A stretch of 6,537 bases of DNA from positions 1 through 6,537 of the forward strand of contig JALQTL010000237.1 of assembly GCA_023260935.1 (NCBI GenBank), read 5' to 3'. The DNA comes from Paracoccaceae bacterium. GTDB lineage: Bacteria > Pseudomonadota > Alphaproteobacteria > Rhodobacterales > Rhodobacteraceae. Shown one piece after another: positions 1 through 6,253 of the stretch. Made by a program: the position numbers and the translations under genes. Under the pieces are notes generated by a model, which did not search any database, was not told the DNA's origin, and saw nothing but the letters and a program-made list of their open reading frames with translations. Positions within the stretch are counted from its first letter, which is position 1; each line of letters starts with the position of its first letter.

Positions 1-66
1 TGGCTCCATTTGTCACTGTCCTACTTCGATCGGAATCGGCCGCCAGCTCCAAGATTGAAAACTTGA
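1..66. other. Foreign sequence at left edge, possibly an insertion-sequence end
   Basis: From about position 66 to the left edge the DNA no longer encodes DctP-like sequence. On the plus strand it contains two related short blocks, GGCTCCA (2-8) and AGCTCCA (45-51), and between them TTCGATCGGAATCGG (26-40). From memory, CGGAAT-containing repeated blocks of this sort occur at the termini of IS21-family elements. No transposase reading frame is visible because the window ends here. This is a weak, memory-based resemblance. A mis-assembled contig end would look the same. Confidence 0.3.
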
Positions 67-462
67 CGGCTTCAGCCCGTATTTGTTGAACAGGACCGGC
101 ACATCCAGCGAATAGCGCAGGCCCAGCGGGAAATAGCCGCCAAAAACCGTCACTTCGGTGGGCGAGGCCATGGAGTCGTCATCGGACTGCACGCAATCGA
201 TGGTGCCAGCCTGCATCGCCTGAAACAGTTCACCAGTGGGGACAAGCTGGTCGGCGGTGAAAAGCTCGATTTCCATCTGGCCGGCGGCGATGCGGTTGAA
301 CATATCGACGGCGGGCTTCACGACCTGCTCTGCCAAGGCCGCGCCGGCATAGGTCTGCATCCGCCATTTGATCACCTCTTGCGCGCGCAGCACGCTTGGC
401 GCGGCAAGGGTGGCGGCCCCGGCCAATGCGCCTTTTGTCAGGAAGGAACGTCTTGAAGTCAT
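13..462 (-). pseudogene. dctP: TRAP transporter substrate-binding protein DctP, N-terminal part only, broken
   Basis: Periplasmic solute-binding subunit of a TRAP transporter, which captures an organic acid and delivers it to the DctQM membrane proteins. Residues 1-28 are a Tat signal peptide (twin-arginine motif SRRSFLTK, a hydrophobic Ala/Leu stretch, then a LRAQ-type cleavage site). Residues 30-131 look like a DctP domain (VIKWRMQTYAG at the mature start, ADQLVPTGELFQAMQAGTID, LDVPVLFNKYGLK). Family proteins are about 330-370 residues; this frame ends at 149. The last 17 or so residues (PSSFQSWSWRPIPIEVGQ) do not fit the family, which usually continues with an acidic WEE-type helix. The gene is therefore disrupted near positions 60-69 by an insertion, a frameshift or a chimeric join. 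ATG at 462 is chosen because GGAGG (470-474) sits 7 nt upstream; a TTG two codons earlier lies too close to it. It follows dctM by 46 nt. The substrate is unknown. I am confident of the family, less so of the cause of the break. Confidence 0.82.
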
Positions 463-489
463 GGTCAAACCTCCGAGTTGCAGGGGAAG

Positions 490-508
490 GGCACGGTTCG
501 TCCGTGCC
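490..508 (-). promoter_or_regulatory. Hairpin between dctM and dctP
   Basis: A perfect 7-bp stem (GGCACGG, 490-496, paired with CCGTGCC, 502-508) encloses a 5-nt loop. It starts one base after the dctM stop codon in the reading direction. No T-run follows, so it is not a typical full terminator. TRAP and ABC operons often use such hairpins to set binding protein and membrane protein at different levels, by mRNA protection or partial termination. That role here is an inference. Confidence 0.5.
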
Positions 509-1849
509 TCAGGGATAAATCATGTTGGGCAGCCACAGCACGATCTGCGGAAAGGCCATCAGCAGGGCCAGTGCCGCCACCATCACCAGAACAAAGGGCC
601 ACACCGAAGTGTAGATATCGCCCATCGTGATCTCTTTGGGCGCGAAGGCCCGCATCAGGAACAGGTTATACCCGAAAGGCGGAGTCAGATAGGCGATCTG
701 GCAGGTGATCGTGTAAAGAACACCATACCAGATCAGCACATCGGCCCGCGGCATGCCGAAATCGAGACTGGCAACCAGCGGCACATAAAGCGGCGCCACG
801 ATGACCAGCATCGCGGTATCGTCAAGGAACATGCCCATCAGCAGGAAGGAAAGCTGCATTAGGATCAGGATGGTCCAGGGGCCCATGTGAAGCTGATCGA
901 CAAACAGGTTTTCCACCGCCTTCACCGCGCCCAGGCCATCAAACACCGCGCCAAAGGACAGCGCGGCAAGGATCACCCACATGAACATGCAGGAAATGAA
1001 CCGCGTGTTGCGGGTGGCGGTCTCAAAGACCTGAAGGTTGAAGCGCCCCTTCAGGACAGCCCCCAGCACCGTCATCAGCACCCCGATGACCGAACTTTCG
1101 ACAAGCGAGGTATAGCCATAGACGAAGGGCACCATCATGCCACCGAAGATGGCAAAGGGCAGAACCCCCGCACGCAGGGACCGCATCTTTTCGGCCGTGG
1201 TGATGCTGGCGCGTTCCTCGGCCGTCAGCGCGGGGCCCAGTTCGGGTTGCAGGCCGCAGCGCAGCGCGATCAGCCCCACGAACAGCGTTGCCATGATCAG
1301 CCCGGGGATGATGCCCGCCAGCCAAAGCTCGCTGACCGGGGCGCGGGCGATCATCGCGTAAAGCACCAGCACGACCGAGGGCGGGATCAGGATGCCAAGG
1401 CTGGACCCGGCCTGAATGACGCCTGTGACCATCCGCTTGTCATATCCGCGTCGCAGCAGTTCGGGCAGGGCAATGGTGGACCCGATGGCCATGCCGGCAA
1501 CCGAAAGCCCGTTCATTGCGGAAATCAGCACCATCAGCAAAATGGTGCCGATGGCCAGCCCCCCCCGCACGCGGCCAAACCAGATGTGGAACATCCGGTA
1601 AAGATCATCGGCCAGCCGCGCTTCGCTCATCACATAGCCCATGAAGACGAACATCGGCAGGCTGAGCAGCGGATACCACTTCATCAGCTTCATGCTGGCG
1701 GAAAAGCCCATCCTCTCGCCGCCCGTGCCCCACAGCATCAGCGCCGAGAACACCGCCACAAAGCCGATCACGGCAAAGACGCGCTGCCCCGTCATCATCA
1801 TCAGGAGCATGGTCGAAAACATCAGCGCGGCGATCATCTCGTAAGACAT
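509..1849 (-). CDS. dctM: TRAP transporter large permease subunit DctM
   Basis: Large membrane subunit of a TRAP transporter; it forms the sodium-coupled translocation path for the solute delivered by DctP. The protein has 446 residues, near the usual 425-450, and consists almost entirely of hydrophobic helices. Family hallmarks are visible: LSLPMFVFMGYVM (62-74), GSSLGILIPPS (148-158), the MFLDDTAMLVIVAP segment (340-353) and YLTPPFGYNLFLMR (387-400). A charged loop at about 205-225 separates the two halves. The start is the ATG at 1847-1849, which overlaps the dctQ stop as TGATG, with GGGGAGA about 7 nt upstream. The frame is open for 40 more codons upstream, but that stretch lies inside dctQ and has no family character. 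The sequence resembles the group often annotated as mannitol/chloroaromatic TRAP transporters, a name that does not define the true substrate. It appears intact. Confidence 0.95.
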   Translation of the reverse strand: MSYEMIAALMFSTMLLMMMTGQRVFAVIGFVAVFSALMLWGTGGERMGFSASMKLMKWYPLLSLPMFVFMGYVMSEARLADDLYRMFHIWFGRVRGGLAIGTILLMVLISAMNGLSVAGMAIGSTIALPELLRRGYDKRMVTGVIQAGSSLGILIPPSVVLVLYAMIARAPVSELWLAGIIPGLIMATLFVGLIALRCGLQPELGPALTAEERASITTAEKMRSLRAGVLPFAIFGGMMVPFVYGYTSLVESSVIGVLMTVLGAVLKGRFNLQVFETATRNTRFISCMFMWVILAALSFGAVFDGLGAVKAVENLFVDQLHMGPWTILILMQLSFLLMGMFLDDTAMLVIVAPLYVPLVASLDFGMPRADVLIWYGVLYTITCQIAYLTPPFGYNLFLMRAFAPKEITMGDIYTSVWPFVLVMVAALALLMAFPQIVLWLPNMIYP

Positions 1850-2355
1850 CAGACCGTCTCCCCGCGGATGGTGGCGATGTCCTTGATCAGCGAAGACAGG
1901 GCTTGCAGCAGCATCAGGGTAAAGCCGATGCAGAGGATAACCTTGATCGGCCACATGTAGGGTCGCCATGCGGTGGGGCTGCGTTCGTTGTATTCAAAGG
2001 CATAGACCGTGGAATCCAGCGCGCCATAAAGCATGACGCCCAGATAGAAGATCAGCGCCATCACCGTGAAGGCATCCCACCATGCCCGCCGCACGGGGCT
2101 TTGCTTGGCATAGAACAGGTCCATCCTGACGTGGCCTTCGGCCTGCATCGCATAGGGCCCGCCAAGGATGTAATAGGCCACCATGACGAACTGCGCCATT
2201 TCCAGTGTCCAGAGCGACGGGGTGAACAGCGCCTTGCTGAGGGTGGACCACATCAGGATCGCCATCAGCACGAACAACAGATACATCGCGAACCGACCCA
2301 CGCCGTAATTCAGCCGGTCGACAAGGCGCACGAAGACAATGGCGGCGCGCGGCAT
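1849..2355 (-). CDS. dctQ: TRAP transporter small permease subunit DctQ
   Basis: Small membrane subunit of the TRAP transporter; it packs against DctM and is required for transport. The protein has 168 residues, with four predicted transmembrane helices at about 20-40, 52-70, 92-113 and 134-155. The family signature lies around helix 2: SLWTLEMAQFVMVAYYILGG (47-66), followed by the AEGHVRMDLFY region (72-82). The gene is separate from dctM, not fused. Its ATG (2353-2355) overlaps the hydrolase stop by one base (TGATG), and its own stop overlaps the dctM start in the same way, so the three products are probably translationally coupled. A GAGGGG element inside the upstream gene serves as ribosome binding site. 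It appears intact. Confidence 0.93.
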   Translation of the reverse strand: MPRAAIVFVRLVDRLNYGVGRFAMYLLFVLMAILMWSTLSKALFTPSLWTLEMAQFVMVAYYILGGPYAMQAEGHVRMDLFYAKQSPVRRAWWDAFTVMALIFYLGVMLYGALDSTVYAFEYNERSPTAWRPYMWPIKVILCIGFTLMLLQALSSLIKDIATIRGETV

Positions 2356-3143
2356 CAGCGCAGCCCCTCGGACAGTGCGGCAAGCGCCGCGGCAAGGCAG
2401 GGGGCCAGCCGGTCGGCCATGGCCATGGCCATCCCGGGCGTGGCGATCAGGTCGTTGCGCAGTTCCAGCATGGCATTTGGCAGGCCATAGGGGCCGGCCT
2501 GAAGGCGCAGGGTATGGGCCACGCCATCGGCCGCGGAATAGGGTTCGTTCATGCGCGTGACCATCCCTTCGGGCGCATGGGCCACGATTTCCCGGGCCAG
2601 CCGATCATCGGCATCATGGATCACCCCGAATTCCACTGCCCGGGGCTGGCCGTACCAGACCGGGGTGAAGGAATGGATGGTGACGATCACCGGCGCCAGC
2701 CCAAGGGCCATCCGGCGCGAGATCTCGACATGCAGGTCATCGTGGAAAGGCACATAGATTGCCGCCGTCCGCGCGGCGCGCTCTTCGGGCCCGATCGCGG
2801 CGTTGCCGGGAATGTCGAACACTTCCGACCGGGCGGGCATGGCGCCCGGCTGATTGGGCGCGCGGTTCAGGTCATAGACCAGCCTGCTGACCGGGGCGTG
2901 AACAAGGCAGGCATCCAACCGCTGCGACAGGCCGCGTGCCAGTTCAAGGGCGCCGGGATCCCATGCGATATGGGAAAACCGCGCTTCCCCCGAAAGCCCA
3001 AGGTCGCCCCAAGGCGCCGGAATATGGGCCGAGGCATGTTCGCAGACCAGCACGATCCGCCCCGCAGAGGCGCGATTTTCAAAGACTGCGCCGAAGGCTG
3101 CAATCTTTCCGGCTGTCGCGTCCATCACATCCGATGCGGTCAT
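2355..3143 (-). CDS. N-formylglutamate amidohydrolase-family enzyme
   Basis: Predicted cytoplasmic hydrolase of the N-formylglutamate amidohydrolase family (Pfam PF05013). The characterised member, HutG, splits N-formyl-L-glutamate into formate and glutamate at the end of histidine breakdown. The 262 residues span the whole domain. Conserved blocks are VLVCEHASAHIP (31-42), HIAWDPGALELA (58-69), SRLVYDLNRAPN (86-97), YVPFHDDL (130-137), VTIHSFTP (154-161) and NEPYSAADG then MLELRNDLI (199-207, 225-233). His and Glu/Asp in these blocks are likely metal or catalytic residues. The ATG at 3143 is preferred; the GGGGAGGGGGAAG stretch upstream is rather far (12 nt or more), so ATG 3125 remains possible. 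It is the first gene of the operon and overlaps dctQ by one base. No other hut gene is present, so histidine degradation is not supported. The true substrate may be another N-formyl or N-acyl amino acid imported by the TRAP system. Confidence 0.9.
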   Translation of the reverse strand: MTASDVMDATAGKIAAFGAVFENRASAGRIVLVCEHASAHIPAPWGDLGLSGEARFSHIAWDPGALELARGLSQRLDACLVHAPVSRLVYDLNRAPNQPGAMPARSEVFDIPGNAAIGPEERAARTAAIYVPFHDDLHVEISRRMALGLAPVIVTIHSFTPVWYGQPRAVEFGVIHDADDRLAREIVAHAPEGMVTRMNEPYSAADGVAHTLRLQAGPYGLPNAMLELRNDLIATPGMAMAMADRLAPCLAAALAALSEGLR

Positions 3144-3203
3144 GGCGCGAGTCTTCCCCCTCCCCTTGGTTCTTGGCCAAACGTCCCTTGTCGTGACGGG
3201 TTC

Positions 3204-3209
3204 TGTCAA
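3204..3209 (-). promoter_or_regulatory. -35 box of the hydrolase-dctQMP promoter
   Basis: On the minus strand this reads TTGACA, the exact sigma-70 -35 consensus. It lies about 60 nt upstream of the hydrolase ATG. The -10 counterpart is weak. The box overlaps one arm of an inverted repeat, so a bound repressor would block polymerase. Assignment is by motif only. Confidence 0.5.
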
Positions 3210-3252
3210 GAATTTTTCTTCTGGAACTTTTCTGTTACAATATTTTCTGAAA
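3208..3252. promoter_or_regulatory. Candidate operator cluster for the RpiR-type regulator
   Basis: Two short inverted repeats and three direct repeats lie here. AAGAA-TTT-TTCTT (3208-3220) has perfect 5-bp arms; TTTC-T-GAAA (3244-3252) has perfect 4-bp arms. The hexamer TTTTCT occurs at 3214-3219, 3228-3233 and 3243-3248, spaced 14 and 15 nt, so the copies lie on nearly the same side of two neighbouring turns. GAAA/TTTC dyads are common in operators of MurR/RpiR proteins. The cluster overlaps the minus-strand -35 box and the putative plus-strand -10. Binding is inferred, not shown, and AT-rich DNA produces such matches by chance. Confidence 0.4.
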
Positions 3253-3339
3253 CCGGTGCAGAATTGGGGGCGGGCCTGCCTGTGTGGCGGGCAGATGTGG
3301 CTGAAAATTGTGCCGGCCCGGAAGGACGGAAAGGAAGCG

Positions 3340-4209
3340 ATGGATATTGGAATGACCATCGAAGACCAGATGCGGGCCGCACTGTCGGATCTGACCCGGG
3401 CAGAACGGCAGTTGGCCACCCATATCCTGAGCCATTATCCGGTGGCGGCCCTTGGGTCGATCACCGCGCTTGCCCGCGCGGCCGAGGTTTCGACGCCAAC
3501 GGTGGTGCGTCTGTGCCAGAAACTGGGATACAAGGGATACCCCGATTATCAGGGCGCCCTGCGGGCCGAGGTGGAGGCGATGCTGATCTCTCCGCTGGCC
3601 AAGCACGACCGTTGGGCGGGCGGGGTGCCCGACACACATATCCTGAACCGCTTTGCCGATGCGGTGGTGGCCAATCTTCAGGCCACGCTGGGCCAGATCA
3701 ACCATGCGGAATTCGATGCCGTTTCGCATCTTCTGGCCGACAAGGGCCGCAAGGTCTATGCCATGGGCGGGCGGATCACCCATGCCATGGCCGATTATTT
3801 CGTGACGCTGATGAAGGTGGTGCGCCCGGAAGTGACCCTGCTGTCCGACATGTCGAACACATGGCCGCCGGCCTTGCTGGACATGAAGGCGGGTGACGTG
3901 CTGTTGGTCTTCGATATCCGGCGCTATGAAAACAGTGTGCTGCAACTGGTGGAACTGGCCGTGGAACAGGGGGCCGAAGTGATCCTTGTCACCGACCGCT
4001 GGGTCAGCCCTGCCGCGTCGCATGCCCGCCATACCCTGTCCTGCCACATCGAGGCCCCCAGTGCATGGGATTCCACCGTTTCCATTCTGGTGCTGATCGA
4101 AACCCTGCTATCTGCGGTGCAAAGCCTGACCTGGGCCGAAACGGAAAGCCGCCTGAAACGTCTGGAAACGCTATATGACCGGTCACGCTTTTTCCGGCGG
4201 TTCCGCTAG
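3340..4209 (+). CDS. MurR/RpiR-family transcriptional regulator
   Basis: DNA-binding regulator of 289 residues, the usual length for the family. Residues 5-80 are the RpiR-type helix-turn-helix domain (LTRAERQLATHIL at 18-30; ITALARAAEVSTPTVVRLCQ at 41-60; then KLGYKGYPDYQ). Residues about 125-265 form a SIS-fold ligand domain (GRKVYAMGGRITHAMADYF, 136-154; AGDVLLVFDIRRYENSVLQL, 184-203; AEVILVTD, 212-219). The usual phosphosugar-binding S-x-S-G-x-[ST] segment is replaced by FDIRRYENS, so a sugar phosphate is an unlikely ligand. The ATG at 3340 is chosen because AAGGAAG lies just upstream and the helix-turn-helix follows at once. The frame is open further upstream, but that part is the promoter region. 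An alternative ATG at 3352 is possible. It is divergent from the hydrolase-TRAP operon and likely controls it. It ends in the same CTAG as the convergent permease gene. Confidence 0.92.
   Translation: MDIGMTIEDQMRAALSDLTRAERQLATHILSHYPVAALGSITALARAAEVSTPTVVRLCQKLGYKGYPDYQGALRAEVEAMLISPLAKHDRWAGGVPDTHILNRFADAVVANLQATLGQINHAEFDAVSHLLADKGRKVYAMGGRITHAMADYFVTLMKVVRPEVTLLSDMSNTWPPALLDMKAGDVLLVFDIRRYENSVLQLVELAVEQGAEVILVTDRWVSPAASHARHTLSCHIEAPSAWDSTVSILVLIETLLSAVQSLTWAETESRLKRLETLYDRSRFFRRFR
4206..4209. other. Shared palindromic stop (CTAG) of two convergent genes
   Basis: CTAG reads TAG on both strands. Bases 4207-4209 stop the RpiR-type gene and bases 4208-4206 stop the DMT permease gene. Neither gene has a terminator before the other begins, so their transcripts must overlap unless termination occurs inside the opposite gene. 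Confidence 0.9.
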
Positions 4210-5090
4210 GTCAGCGGTGGGGCAAGCGGCTTTCTGCGCGCGCCTGAAAGGGCGTTGAACGCGACCGCCGCCAACAGCACCGCGCCGCCCAGAAAGGTGC
4301 CGGCCGATGCGGTTTCCCCCAGCACAAGCCAGACCCAGACCGGCGCCAGCATCACCTCCACCATCGACAACAGTGTCAGTTCGGCGGCAGGGATGACCCG
4401 GCTTCCGGTGGTGTAAAGCGCCATGCCGGTTGCAAGGATGATGGCGCCCATGGCGACAGAAATGGCCATGTCACGCGGGGGGGCCGCAAGTCCCGTGCCC
4501 ATGACCGGCGCGGCGACACCTGCCACGATCATGGAAAATGCTGCCCCCAGCACCACGGCTGGCATCATGTCGGAAAGCTTGCCCCAGCGCAGGGCAAGGG
4601 TGAAGACGGCAAACCCAAGAGCCGAGAGCAGGGCTGCCAGATTGCCCGCAAGCGCGCCCGCCGCCAGCCCTTCGCGCACCATGATGAACATCCCCACACC
4701 GGCCAGCAGGATGGCGATCCATGTGGCTTTTCGAACGGGCTCCTTCAGGATCAGCCAGCCCAGCACCGCCGCCAGAAAGGGCGAGGCCGAGAAAAGGAAG
4801 ACGGCATTGGCAACCGTGGTGGCCTGGATGGCAAAGATCGCCCCGGCAAAGGCAAAGACAAGGCCAAGCCCGCCGATCACACCGGCGAGGCCCACGCCGT
4901 GCAACCGCGCCAGAACCTGCCCGCCCGAGCGCCACCAGATCACGGCCAGAAGCACGGGGATCACCCCGGCCGACCGCCAGAACAGCACAGCCCAAGTGCC
5001 GGCGACCTCGATCTGGCGGATCATCAGGCCCATCAGTGACCACAGAGTTGCGGCGATGATCACCAGAACCACACCCGTTCCATAGCGCAT
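4206..5090 (-). CDS. DMT-superfamily (EamA) permease
   Basis: Inner-membrane transporter of the drug/metabolite family, typically a metabolite exporter or uptake carrier with ten helices. The 294 residues match the family length and hold two EamA repeats, about 8-137 and 149-280. Repeat 1 shows ATLWSLMGLMIR near the start, LFWRSAG (36-42) and FLAAVLGWLILKEPV (105-119). Repeat 2 ends with the equivalent MVEVMLAPVWVWLVLGE (243-259). The ATG at 5088-5090 has a strong GGAGGG ribosome binding site with 9-nt spacing. A 229-nt gap separates it from the upstream ghrA-like gene, so it may have its own promoter, although I see no clear one. It converges on the RpiR-type gene with a 4-nt overlap at the stops and no room for a terminator. 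Its substrate cannot be told from sequence; a shared role with the TRAP operon is possible but unsupported. Confidence 0.92.
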   Translation of the reverse strand: MRYGTGVVLVIIAATLWSLMGLMIRQIEVAGTWAVLFWRSAGVIPVLLAVIWWRSGGQVLARLHGVGLAGVIGGLGLVFAFAGAIFAIQATTVANAVFLFSASPFLAAVLGWLILKEPVRKATWIAILLAGVGMFIMVREGLAAGALAGNLAALLSALGFAVFTLALRWGKLSDMMPAVVLGAAFSMIVAGVAAPVMGTGLAAPPRDMAISVAMGAIILATGMALYTTGSRVIPAAELTLLSMVEVMLAPVWVWLVLGETASAGTFLGGAVLLAAVAFNALSGARRKPLAPPLT

Positions 5091-5217
5091 CTGACAAAGC
5101 CCTCCGTGCCCCCGCTCATGTCGGGTGCCTTTTGTCCTTGCCGCATCAGAGGGCAGGGGGCCGCGGCCGGTCTATTCAGTCCGCGACGCCCTCGGTCGGT
5201 TTTCAGGCGGGTCCGCT

Positions 5218-5251
5218 GGCGCCGCACGCCCTTCGTGTCACCTGCGGCGCC
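5218..5251. repeat. Inverted repeat with 9-bp arms
   Basis: GGCGCCGCA (5218-5226) and TGCGGCGCC (5243-5251) are perfect reverse complements separated by 16 nt. As RNA on either strand they form a strong GC stem. The position after the ghrA-like gene fits a terminator-like or REP-like element. No T-run follows on the minus strand. Confidence 0.6.
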
Positions 5252-5272
5252 TTCGGCTCTTGGCTCCGGCTT

Positions 5273-5306
5273 GGGGCGCTGCCCCGCCGCCCCGGCATAT
5301 TCCGGG
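5273..5306. repeat. GC-rich double hairpin, REP-like, possible terminator of the ghrA transcript
   Basis: Two small perfect stems lie side by side: GGGGC-GCT-GCCCC (5273-5285) and CCCGG-CATATT-CCGGG (5291-5306). They begin 14 nt after the ghrA-like stop codon. From memory, blocks of the form GGGGCGCTGCCCC followed by an ATATT-containing segment recur between genes in Rhodobacteraceae genomes. Membership in such a repeat family is my inference and needs a genome search. Confidence 0.45.
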
Positions 5307-5319
5307 CAGGGAAAGGGGG

Positions 5320-6246
5320 TCAGTAGCCCAGACTGCGGTTGACCTGATGCAGGAAGGGTTCGCCAGCCTCGCCCCGGCGGATGTTTTCTGCGATGACGCG
5401 GGCAGCCGAGGCGGCGCGGGTATCGGCCGCGATATGCGGGGTGACGGTGACCTTTGGATGGGCCCAGAACGGATGATCGGCCGGCAGGGGTTCAACGCGG
5501 AAGACATCCAGCGTGGCATGGCCGATCCGGCCGGCATCGAGGGCGGCCAGAAGGGCGGCATCGTCGATCAGTGCGCCCCGCCCCGGGTTCAGCACCACGG
5601 CGCCGCGGGCCATCAGCGCCAGGGTTTCTGCGTTCAGGATGTTTTCCGTCTGCGGGGTGCGTGGCAGAAGGGTGACCACGATCTCGGCCCCAGTCAGGGC
5701 TTCGGCAAGTCTGTCGGGCCCGGACAGGCAGCGCAGGCCGGGGATCTGGCGGGGGCTTCGGCTCCAACCCGTGACAGGAAAGTTCAGTCGGGCAAGGGCC
5801 TGCCCGCAGGCGGCGCCAAGTTCGCCCAAGCCCAGCAGGGTAACCTTGCGGTCCCGCGCAAGGGGCGGGCAGATGGGGTTCCAGACATGGTCGGGATTGA
5901 CGATGTGCCGGTCCATCCCGAGGTGATGGCGCAGGGCGTGGCCCACCACCCATTCCACCATGCCTTCGGTAAGGCCCGGATCGACCATCCGGCACAGAGG
6001 TTGCGTCAGACTGGCGTTGCCAACGATGCGTTCCACCCCGGCCCAGAGGCTGAGCACGGCCTTTGTCCGGGTGAAGGGGGTGAAATCCTGCAAGGGGGCC
6101 GAGGGCGCATAGACGATGTAATCCACCATTTCAGGTGCGGCTTCCAGCACCAGATCGGCCTTTACCCCCGCTTCGGCCAATGCTGCGGGCAATTCTTCAC
6201 GGTATTCGTCCCAAAGGGTTGGGGCGGCGAACAGAACGGTTGTCAT
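5320..6246 (-). CDS. D-2-hydroxyacid dehydrogenase, glyoxylate/hydroxypyruvate reductase A (GhrA)-like
   Basis: NAD(P)H-dependent cytoplasmic enzyme of the D-isomer-specific 2-hydroxyacid dehydrogenase family, closest in style to GhrA, which reduces glyoxylate to glycolate and hydroxypyruvate to glycerate. Its 308 residues compare with 312 for E. coli GhrA. The nucleotide-binding loop is GLGELG (139-144) within VTLLGLGELGAACGQAL. The expected catalytic triad is present: Arg223 in NPGRGALIDD, Glu252 in DVFRVEPLP and His271 in VTPHIAADT. HPFWAHPKV (258-266), with its Trp, is typical of the GhrA branch. The ATG at 6246 is preferred because homologues begin with a strand like TTVLFAAPT; it lies 7 nt after the rodA stop. 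An ATG at 6273 would add nine polar residues and overlap rodA; neither has a strong ribosome binding site, so coupling to rodA translation is likely. The protein looks complete and functional. The exact oxo-acid substrate is inferred. Confidence 0.92.
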   Translation of the reverse strand: MTTVLFAAPTLWDEYREELPAALAEAGVKADLVLEAAPEMVDYIVYAPSAPLQDFTPFTRTKAVLSLWAGVERIVGNASLTQPLCRMVDPGLTEGMVEWVVGHALRHHLGMDRHIVNPDHVWNPICPPLARDRKVTLLGLGELGAACGQALARLNFPVTGWSRSPRQIPGLRCLSGPDRLAEALTGAEIVVTLLPRTPQTENILNAETLALMARGAVVLNPGRGALIDDAALLAALDAGRIGHATLDVFRVEPLPADHPFWAHPKVTVTPHIAADTRAASAARVIAENIRRGEAGEPFLHQVNRSLGY

Positions 6247-6253
6247 CTTTGCA

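Larger units (their letters stand above)
3144..3339. promoter_or_regulatory. Divergent promoter/operator region between the hydrolase-TRAP operon and the RpiR-type regulator
   Basis: This 196-nt non-coding gap contains a clearly AT-rich patch (about 3208-3252) in otherwise GC-rich DNA. On the minus strand a perfect -35 box TTGACA lies at 3209-3204. The matching -10 position (about 3186-3180, GGACGT or GACGTT) is poor, which is tolerated in many alphaproteobacterial sigma-70 promoters. For the plus strand TACAAT (3236-3241) is a possible -10 with only a weak -35. Candidate operator elements are listed separately. Such divergent placement is typical of a local regulator acting on its neighbour and itself. 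Confidence 0.6.
5091..5319. other. Non-coding gap between the ghrA-like and DMT permease genes
   Basis: No protein gene is supported in these 229 nt. The half next to the ghrA-like gene holds GC-rich inverted repeats (listed separately) that may end the rodA-ghrA transcript. The half next to the DMT gene holds a 10-bp palindrome GGCCGCGGCC (5159-5168) and the permease ribosome binding site. No convincing -35/-10 pair was found. Confidence 0.6.

Noticed and set aside
1..60. Firm assignment of the left edge to an IS21-family element
   Set aside because: Only about 60 nt are visible, there is no transposase gene, and the likeness is from memory, so it stays a low-confidence suggestion.
887..1960. 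Long plus-strand open frame (357 residues) opposite dctM
   Set aside because: It is rich in His, Gln and Arg, as expected from the antisense of a hydrophobic membrane protein, and shows no recognisable domain.
3142..3339. N-terminal extension of the RpiR-type regulator by 66 residues
   Set aside because: It reads through the AT-rich promoter region, and a good ribosome binding site precedes the ATG at 3340.
3144..3419. N-terminal extension of the hydrolase by 92 residues
   Set aside because: The extra stretch would overlap the regulator gene and the promoter region and has no family similarity. The domain starts right after the ATG at 3143.
2514..3896. Plus-strand open frame (460 residues) crossing the hydrolase gene, the promoter region and the regulator
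   Set aside because: It spans two convincing genes and the promoter in another frame and has no domain character.
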